A DNA stretch of 11,840 bases from Rhodospirillales bacterium RIFCSPLOWO2_12_FULL_67_15 (GTDB lineage Bacteria; Pseudomonadota; Alphaproteobacteria; Rhodospirillales; 2-12-FULL-67-15): contig MIAC01000115.1 in the NCBI GenBank assembly GCA_001830475.1, forward strand, positions 1 through 11,840, read 5' to 3'. The stretch's first letter is position 1. Each line of letters starts with the position of its first letter. The notes beneath the pieces were generated by a model that was given only the letters and a program-made list of their open reading frames with translations, had not been told where the DNA came from and made no database searches. Below are positions 7,320 through 11,840 of the stretch, piece by piece. Position numbers and translations under genes: made by a program.

Positions 7320-7637
7320 ATGCGGGTGGCGGGGGGGTTTGTCCTGTCCGCGGGGCTGGCGGTCTTCGCCGCCGGCGAGGCTGAGGCCGCGTGCGCCACC
7401 GGTTTCAGCGAAATCCTCGACGCCCGCGGCAGAGCCCGGTGCGTCCCCAGCGACCAGGCGCGAACCATCGAATTGCAGCAACAGCAGCGGCGCGACCTGA
7501 AAGTCCTCCAGGACGGCCAGACGAGGCTCAAGACCGACCAGCGCGAGCTGACCCGCGAGCTTGGCCGCGAGCAGGGCTCACGGACCAACGAGCAGCGCTC
7601 GGAGCAAAAAAAACGGCAAATCGATCTAAGGTATTAA
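7320..7637 (+). CDS. Unrecognised small secreted protein with charged Gln-rich helix
   Basis: I do not recognise this 105-residue protein. It begins with a signal peptide (1-23, short basic start, hydrophobic core, cleavage near AEA). The mature protein opens with a short segment holding two cysteines, Cys25 and Cys41, which could form a disulphide in the periplasm. From about residue 48 to the end it is one long hydrophilic helix with the run LQQQQRRDLKVLQ and many Lys, Arg, Glu and Gln, likely a coiled coil. There is no lipobox. The ATG at 7320 is well supported by GGAGGGAG just upstream. A run of eight A (7606-7613) near the 3' end encodes QKK. It lies 95 bases after the PagL-like gene, and its stop is 20 bases from the stop of the convergent cytochrome b gene. 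Confidence 0.75.
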   Translation: MRVAGGFVLSAGLAVFAAGEAEAACATGFSEILDARGRARCVPSDQARTIELQQQQRRDLKVLQDGQTRLKTDQRELTRELGREQGSRTNEQRSEQKKRQIDLRY

Positions 7638-7657
7638 TCACGGGCCGGGACAAGTGG

Positions 7658-8350
7658 TCAGATCGGCGCCCCCTTGGACGCACCGGGATCCAAGCCGTTT
7701 TCCACTCGCTTGCGGCCGTCGATCATGCCGCGCGTGAGGTTCTCGCGGTGAACGAGGGTTGCCCATAAAACGCCCGCGACGTGCACAACGACGAGCCAGA
7801 GCGTAATCGTGGCGAGAGCTTCATGGATGTCTTCCCAGGCTTCGGCGGCGCGGCTTTTGCGCGCTTTTCTCTCGCCGCGTTTCCCCTCGTCATCATTGGC
7901 GTAGGCCGGCGAAACCAGCGCCAGCGCGGCGGAAGCCTGTGCGGCGGGCCCGAGGTAAGGCGCGAGCGGGCCCTTGCCCTGGTAGGCATAGGCGGCGAGG
8001 CCACTTAAGACGCTGGCGGCGACGCCGAGCCAGAGCGCGACCGCCATCGCCCCGCCGGCCGGGCTGTGGCCGAGGTAGCGCTTGGCGCGAAAGAACGCGA
8101 GATCGGCGAGATACCCGAGCACGACCCGCGGCGGATAGACAAAGTCGGAAAAACGCGCGCAGCGCGGGCCGACCAAGCCCCAAGCGACGCGCAAGACCAC
8201 GACCAAACCGGCGAGGTAGCCGAGCCAAACGTGAAGCGTCAATATTTCATCCTCGATCGCGTAGGCGGCGAGGAACGCGACCGCGAGCGCCCAATGGGAG
8301 ATCCGCACGAACGGATCCCAGACCTTCACCAAACGGGTTTTGTCCGGCAT
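7658..8350 (-). CDS. Di-haem cytochrome b561-like membrane protein
   Basis: A 230-residue inner-membrane electron carrier of the bacterial cytochrome b561 / Ni-Fe-hydrogenase b-subunit family, which moves electrons between the quinone pool and a soluble or membrane-bound partner. It has four main hydrophobic helices at about 16-33, 40-60, 99-121 and 177-200. Likely haem-ligand histidines are His19 (ISHWALA), His40 (LHVWLGY), His176 (EDIHEALA) and His190 (VVVHVAGV); His95 and His201 are also present. The C-terminal HRENLTRGMIDGRK is typical of the family. Between helices 3 and 4 lies a long hydrophilic loop (about 125-170) with a mixed-charge stretch, NDDEGKRGERKARKSR. The ATG at 8350 starts the conserved VWDPFVRISHW region; its Shine-Dalgarno is weak. 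No cytochrome c or hydrogenase gene is adjacent, so the partner is unknown. Confidence 0.9.
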   Translation of the reverse strand: MPDKTRLVKVWDPFVRISHWALAVAFLAAYAIEDEILTLHVWLGYLAGLVVVLRVAWGLVGPRCARFSDFVYPPRVVLGYLADLAFFRAKRYLGHSPAGGAMAVALWLGVAASVLSGLAAYAYQGKGPLAPYLGPAAQASAALALVSPAYANDDEGKRGERKARKSRAAEAWEDIHEALATITLWLVVVHVAGVLWATLVHRENLTRGMIDGRKRVENGLDPGASKGAPI

Positions 8351-8451
8351 GACGATTACATTCTATCCCGGCGACGGAGAATCGGCTGCCCATGAAAGGA
8401 TCATGGGTCCATTGCACAGTATCGGGCGCGGGGGGCGGCGGCGACAATGAT

Positions 8452-8527
8452 GGCGACCCCGAGAGGATTCGAACCTCCGACCTGCGGTTTAGGAAACCGC
8501 TGCTCTATCCGACTGAGCTACGGGGTC
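8452..8527 (-). tRNA. tRNA-Arg(CCT), acceptor stem one base short
   Basis: The minus strand gives a cloverleaf with D stem GCTC/GAGC, anticodon stem GCGGT/ACCGC, loop TTCCTAA (anticodon CCT, reads AGG), T stem GGAGG/CCTCT with loop TTCGAAT, and encoded GCCA. The 5' acceptor strand is GACCCCG, but the 3' strand has only CGGGTC, three G where four are needed. One C must bulge, and total length is 76 where this D-loop size predicts 77. Either a single-base deletion, a sequencing error in a homopolymer, or a tolerated bulge explains it. It is likely still the genome's tRNA-Arg(CCT). Confidence 0.9.
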
Positions 8528-8558
8528 GGCGCGAACCGGCAAAGGTCCGGGCCGCAGG

Positions 8559-8588
8559 GTTATAGCACCTCGGCGAACGGCGGTGGAA
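8559..8588 (-). promoter_or_regulatory. Candidate promoter of tRNA-Arg
   Basis: On the minus strand an extended -10 element, TGCTATAAC (hexamer 8564-8559), sits about 31 bases before the tRNA 5' end. The -35 region is weak (TTCCAC at 8588-8583, spacing 18). It lies between the stop of the GAF gene (8620) and the tRNA, which fits a separate tRNA transcription unit. Confidence 0.5.
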
Positions 8589-8619
8589 GCGGCGGGGCAC
8601 CGCCCGCCGCAACGGCGTT

Positions 8620-9267
8620 TTATCCCGCGAACACCCGGCCCAAGCCCCACCATAGAATCGACAACAGCAAGAGCAAAACCGTGATGCCGAAGACGACCGA
8701 CAGCGCTGTGAACAGCTTGTCGAACATCGCAGAGAGGCGCTCGGTGAGATTGAAGATTTGCTGGCCGATGAAAATGCGGTCGATCTCCGCGTGCAGGTTT
8801 TCGGCAATTTCCTCCGCGAGGGATACGTCTTCCGCGGTGAATTCCCGTCCATCCTTCTTGTTCAACAGCTGAAACGCGCCGGTCACCTCGTCGCGATTGG
8901 GGCTCTTGATCGGAACCGACAGGATGCCGCGGGTCACGAATCCGGTCTGTTGATCGACCGCCTTGTGCGCGCCGGCTACGGTATCGAGGCCGGCGATATG
9001 GACGGTCTGGCCCGAAGCGATCGCCTTGCCGACGATCGAGCCTTCCTTGGGGACCACGATTTCGGCTTCCCGGACCCCGGTCCCGGTTTTCAGCCAAATC
9101 CTGTCCTTGTCCGGATCGTGGATGAATATGCTGCACCGCTCGGCACCGACCGCCCGGGTCATGACGCGGGTATAAAACGCGAGAAGTTTTTCGCGGCGGG
9201 CAGGATCGTCCGAAGATTTGTGCAGGTCCCTCAGACGATCGAATTGCAGCCGTATCTGCTTGAACAT
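8620..9267 (-). CDS. GAF-domain protein with C-terminal membrane anchor
   Basis: A 215-residue protein. Residues about 25-165 form a GAF domain: AERCSIFIHDPDKDRIWLKT (42-61), the IVVPKEGSIVGKAIASGQ segment (70-87), GILSVPIK (114-121) and AFQLLNKKDG (131-140) before the closing helix. GAF domains bind small ligands such as cyclic nucleotides, haem or other cofactors, or serve only in dimer formation. The end holds a single strongly hydrophobic helix (about 186-208), so the protein is tail-anchored with its GAF domain in the cytoplasm. No kinase, cyclase or DNA-binding output domain is present. The start is the ATG at 9267, backed by GAGGGG about 8 bases upstream; the longer open frame to 9750 runs antiparallel in content to a real gene. 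It is followed by tRNA-Arg and preceded by a palindrome (9300-9321). The ligand and output are unknown. Confidence 0.88.
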   Translation of the reverse strand: MFKQIRLQFDRLRDLHKSSDDPARREKLLAFYTRVMTRAVGAERCSIFIHDPDKDRIWLKTGTGVREAEIVVPKEGSIVGKAIASGQTVHIAGLDTVAGAHKAVDQQTGFVTRGILSVPIKSPNRDEVTGAFQLLNKKDGREFTAEDVSLAEEIAENLHAEIDRIFIGQQIFNLTERLSAMFDKLFTALSVVFGITVLLLLLSILWWGLGRVFAG

Positions 9268-9299
9268 CGCGCCCCCCTCAAGAGCCCGAACCCAACCGC

Positions 9300-9321
9300 T
9301 TCCGGGCAATTTTGCCCGGAA
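9300..9321. repeat. Perfect 10-bp inverted repeat upstream of the GAF gene
   Basis: TTCCGGGCAA (9300-9309) and TTGCCCGGAA (9312-9321) are exact reverse complements with two T between. The element ends 33 bases before the ATG of the GAF gene and lies 113 bases past the stop of the CoA-transferase gene. No T-run follows it on the minus strand, so it is a poor intrinsic terminator. An operator or a leader hairpin is more likely. Confidence 0.65.
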
Positions 9322-9433
9322 CCATAAGGCAAAATGCCGCCGCGCGCCAGTTTGAACGGAAATCGCGCCGCAGCAGCGCGAAGTCAGCGAGAAATTCCCG
9401 ACTCGGAAGTACGCGATCCTGAAGCTTCCCGTC

Positions 9434-10657
9434 TCACCCGGCGACGATCGCGCCGTCCGCGATGAAACGTTCGATCTCGGCGTCGGAGAAGCCGTGCTCG
9501 GCCAGGACCTCGCGGGTGTGCTGGCCGAGCGTGGGCGCGGGCCGCGCCACCCCGCCCGGCGTGGCCGAGAACTTGACCGGCAGCCCCAGCGTCTTGACCG
9601 CGCCGGCCTTCGGATGCCGGACCTCCACCACCATCTCGCGCGCCAGCGTTTGCGCGTCCCGGTGCATCTGGTTGATGTCGAGAACCGGCCCCGCCGGAAC
9701 GCCGGCGGCCTCGAGCCGCGCCAGCCAGTCGGCGCTGCTCCGGCGCGCAAAATACGGCCGAAGCGCCGCTTCGAGGGCCTTGCGATTGGTCATGCGGCTG
9801 GCGTTGTCGGCAAAGCGCAAATCGCTTGCGAGTTCGGGCGCGACCAGCGCCTCCACCAGTCGCAGCCAATTCGCCTGGTTGGCGGCGCCGAGCGTGATCC
9901 AACCGTCGTTGGTCTGAAACGCCTGGTAGGGCGCATTCAAGGGGTGCGCGGTGCCGAGCGCTCCGGGCGCGATGCCGGTGGCGAACGCGATCGCCGACTG
10001 CCAGTAGGTGTGGACGATGCCCGCTTCGAACAGGGACGTATCCACCCGCTGGCCCCGCCCGGTCCGGGCCCGCGCGATCAGGGCCGCGAGCACGCCCATC
10101 GCGCCCAGGATGCCGGCGGTGATGTCGGTCAAGGGCGCGCCGACCTTCATCGGCTGGCGCCCCTCGCTCGCGCCGGTGATGCTCATGAGCCCGCTCATGC
10201 CTTGCGCGATCAGGTCGAACCCGCCGCGCTCGGCGTAGGGCCCGGTCCGGCCGAAACCCGAAAGCTCGCACCAGACGAGGCCCGGGTTTTCCTTCGCGCA
10301 TTCTTCGTAGCCGAGGCCGAATTTTTCCATCGTGCCCTTGCGGTAGTTCTCGATCACCGCGTCCGCCGAGCGGATCAACCGGCGCGCAACCGCGCGTCCG
10401 CCTTCGCTCTTGAGGTTGACGGCGATGCCGCGCTTGTTGCGGTTCATCATCATGAAGGCCGCCGGCTCGCCCGCGATCGCGGGCGGCAGGAAGCGCCGGG
10501 AATCGTCGCCGTCGGGCGCCTTCTCGACCTTGACCACGTCGGCGCCCATGTCGGCGAGCATGAGACCGCAAACCGGCCCGGCCATGATGTGGGCGAACTC
10601 GATCACCTTGAGGCCCGTCAGCGGGCCCGGGTGGTTTTGGCTTGCGCGTTCGGTCAT
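9434..10657 (-). CDS. CaiB/BaiF family III CoA-transferase
   Basis: Family III CoA-transferases swap CoA between an acyl-CoA donor and a carboxylic acid in the cytoplasm (formyl-CoA:oxalate, carnitine, bile acid, succinyl-CoA-dependent types). The 407-residue length is typical. Motifs are LTGLKVIEFAHIMAGPVCG (13-31), the conserved N-terminal strand and loop, VIENYRKGTMEKFGLGYE (101-118), and GFGRTGPYAERGGFDLIAQG (134-153), with Asp148 at the position of the catalytic aspartate that forms the acyl anhydride. VDTSLFEAG and NAPYQAFQTNDGWI follow in the central part. The start at 10657 gives the standard opening; its Shine-Dalgarno is weak. It follows the enoyl-CoA hydratase-like gene by 17 bases on the same strand, in an apparent operon with dctM. 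The substrate cannot be read from sequence alone. Confidence 0.93.
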   Translation of the reverse strand: MTERASQNHPGPLTGLKVIEFAHIMAGPVCGLMLADMGADVVKVEKAPDGDDSRRFLPPAIAGEPAAFMMMNRNKRGIAVNLKSEGGRAVARRLIRSADAVIENYRKGTMEKFGLGYEECAKENPGLVWCELSGFGRTGPYAERGGFDLIAQGMSGLMSITGASEGRQPMKVGAPLTDITAGILGAMGVLAALIARARTGRGQRVDTSLFEAGIVHTYWQSAIAFATGIAPGALGTAHPLNAPYQAFQTNDGWITLGAANQANWLRLVEALVAPELASDLRFADNASRMTNRKALEAALRPYFARRSSADWLARLEAAGVPAGPVLDINQMHRDAQTLAREMVVEVRHPKAGAVKTLGLPVKFSATPGGVARPAPTLGQHTREVLAEHGFSDAEIERFIADGAIVAG

Positions 10658-10674
10658 GCGGCGCGGTGTCCGCT

Positions 10675-11454
10675 TCAGCGTCCCTTGAACGCGGGATTCC
10701 GCTTTTCGAGGAACGCCTTGACGCCTTCCTTAAAATCCTCGGTGTCGTAGCAGGCGAAGCCTTCGTCCTTCTCGGCCTCGGTCCAGGGGCGGGGATCGAG
10801 CATTCGGTTGACGAATTTCTTGTGCCAGCGGGCGACCAAGGGCGCGCCTTCGGCGATCCTTTTGGCGCAGGCATAGGCTTCCGCCTCCACCTGGTCGTCC
10901 GCGACGACGCGGCTGACGAGGCCCTTATCCTTCGCCTCGGCGGCGCCGAAGATGCGGCCTTCGAGCAGGATTTCGAGCGCGACCGAGCGCCCCACCAGCG
11001 CCACCAGCTTCGCCAGCTCGCCCTCGGCCATGACCAGCCCGAGCCGCTTGATCGGAATTCCGAAGCGCGAGGATTCCCCGCAGATCCGGACATCGCAGCA
11101 GGCCGCGACCTCAAGCCCGCCGCCGACGCAGGCGCCCCGGATCAGCGCGACCGTCGGATGGCGGCAGTCCATCACCGCTTGCATGGTGGCGGCGACCCGC
11201 TCGCCGTAGGCCTTGGAAACCCGCGAATTTTTCCGCACCGTCGCGAACTCGCCGATGTCGGCGCCCGCGGCGAAAGCCTTCTCGCCGGCGCCGCGGATGA
11301 CGACACAGCGCAACGAATCGTCCGCCGAAAGCGCGCCGACGATCTCGCCCAAGCGCGTCCAGGTGGCGAGATCGAGCGCGTTCAGCTTCTCCGGCGCGTT
11401 CAGGGTGACGGTGGCGATGGCGCCGTCGCGGGCGACGAGAACGGTTTCGCTCAT
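10675..11454 (-). CDS. Enoyl-CoA hydratase/isomerase-family enzyme
   Basis: A 259-residue crotonase-fold protein that should act on an acyl-CoA in the cytoplasm. The oxyanion-hole segments are visible: FAAGADIGEF (61-70) and GACVGGGLEVA (108-118). Glu115 matches the first catalytic Glu (rat Glu144). The second catalytic Glu (rat Glu164, in FGxPE) is Ile135 here, in SRFGIPIKRLG. Ordinary water addition to a 2-enoyl-CoA normally uses both, so the reaction may differ: isomerase, hydrolase, decarboxylase or lyase activities all occur in this fold. The ending NPAFKGR with FLEKRNP is typical. The ATG at 11454 starts 10 bases after the dctM stop and the gene ends 17 bases before the CoA-transferase start, so the three are likely one operon. 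Confidence 0.92.
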   Translation of the reverse strand: MSETVLVARDGAIATVTLNAPEKLNALDLATWTRLGEIVGALSADDSLRCVVIRGAGEKAFAAGADIGEFATVRKNSRVSKAYGERVAATMQAVMDCRHPTVALIRGACVGGGLEVAACCDVRICGESSRFGIPIKRLGLVMAEGELAKLVALVGRSVALEILLEGRIFGAAEAKDKGLVSRVVADDQVEAEAYACAKRIAEGAPLVARWHKKFVNRMLDPRPWTEAEKDEGFACYDTEDFKEGVKAFLEKRNPAFKGR

Positions 11455-11464
11455 GGGCGCAAGC

Positions 11465-11840
11465 CTAGCGGTAGAATATCTCGACCGGCAATAGGGCGAC
11501 GATGGGGACGTAGGTCACGAGCAGGAGCACCGCGAGCAGCACGCCGATAAACCAGACGTTGACCTTGCTCACTTCCCAGATGTCGGCCTTGGCGATCGAG
11601 CAGGCGGTCATCAGCACGCTCGCCACCGGCGGGGTCTGCTGGCCGATGCCGAGGTTGATGGTGACGATGATGCCGAAGTGAACCGGGTCGATGCCCATGT
11701 GCAGCACCAGCGGCATGACGATCGGCACCACCAGAATGATCGCGGCGGCGGAATGCAGGAAAAGCCCGATCACGAAGAAGAACAGATTCAGGATCGCGAG
11801 CACGACATACTTGTTGTCGGTCAGGCGGGTGATACCCGCG
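11465..11840 (-). CDS. dctM: TRAP transporter large permease DctM (C-terminal part)
   Basis: The last 124 residues of a TRAP large permease; the 5' end lies beyond the right edge and the frame is open to it. TRAP systems import organic acids with a periplasmic binding protein, using an ion gradient, and DctM forms the transport channel with 12 or so helices. The fragment has NLFFFVIGLFLHSAAAIILV, then PIVMPLV, IDPVHFGIIVTINLGIGQQTPPVASVL with the family's conserved G-x-x-TPP turn, SKVNVWFIG, and a final helix ending VEIFYR. The G-Q-TPP and H-F-G motifs make the call firm. It should be preceded off-window by dctQ and dctP. The hydratase-like gene follows 10 bases after the stop. The substrate is unknown; many TRAP systems carry C4-dicarboxylates, keto acids or aromatic acids. 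Confidence 0.93.
   Translation of the reverse strand, partial: AGITRLTDNKYVVLAILNLFFFVIGLFLHSAAAIILVVPIVMPLVLHMGIDPVHFGIIVTINLGIGQQTPPVASVLMTACSIAKADIWEVSKVNVWFIGVLLAVLLLVTYVPIVALLPVEIFYR

Noticed and set aside
7606..7613. Run of eight A as a possible programmed frameshift site in the small secreted protein
   Set aside because: A one-base slip forward would extend the frame only into sequence antisense to the cytochrome b gene. A slip backward meets a stop within a few codons. No stimulating structure is seen.
9494..10750. A 418-codon plus-strand open frame opposite the CoA-transferase gene
   Set aside because: The minus strand carries the full family III motifs and catalytic Asp. The plus-strand product is Arg/Gly/His-rich without a domain.

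Overview
The window looks like chromosomal DNA of a GC-rich alphaproteobacterium, most likely from the Rhodospirillales or a close relative. The reasons are the GC-rich third codon positions, the FYDLN-type zinc-ribbon protein beside aroA-cmk-rpsA-sppA-ihfB-lapA, the alphaproteobacterial style of the Hsp20 N-terminus, and the TRAP transporter and CaiB/BaiF genes. Most of it is core genome. I see no insertion sequence, phage gene, CRISPR array or toxin-antitoxin pair, and no compositional break.

Left part (1-807, minus strand). The first 34 codons of a small heat-shock protein (Hsp20) run off the left edge. Upstream of it lie a heat-shock-like promoter candidate, a perfect 15-bp inverted repeat, a strong intrinsic terminator, tRNA-Ala(GGC), and a small zinc-ribbon protein with an acidic tail (FYDLN/TIGR02300 family, GTG start).

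Central part (1019-7637, plus strand). A closely spaced housekeeping series runs aroA (EPSP synthase, class II-like), cmk (CMP kinase), rpsA (ribosomal protein S1, six S1 repeats, GTG start), sppA (short membrane-anchored S49 peptidase), ihfB (IHF beta) and a two-helix LapA/DUF1049 membrane protein (GTG start). It covers the last common steps toward aromatic compounds, pyrimidine nucleotide supply, translation, envelope proteolysis and nucleoid structure. Two secreted-protein genes follow. One is a PagL-type lipid A 3-O-deacylase with its own good promoter, and the other is an unrecognised 105-residue secreted protein with a charged, Gln-rich helix.

Right part (7658-11840, minus strand). In order of coordinate there is a di-haem cytochrome b561-like membrane protein, tRNA-Arg(CCT) whose acceptor stem is one base short on its 3' side, and a GAF-domain protein with a C-terminal membrane anchor. 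Then comes a three-gene cluster read right to left: the TRAP large permease dctM (C-terminal 124 residues, cut by the window edge), an enoyl-CoA hydratase/isomerase-family enzyme with Ile where the second catalytic Glu should be, and a CaiB/BaiF family III CoA-transferase. The gaps are 10 and 17 bases, which suggests one operon for uptake, CoA activation and processing of an organic acid of unknown identity.

No stretch above 300 bases lacks a gene. I find no convincing new multi-gene system. The items most worth a second look are the tRNA-Arg acceptor stem, the TRAP/ECH/CoA-transferase cluster with its altered active site, the tail-anchored GAF protein, and two perfect palindromes next to promoter regions.
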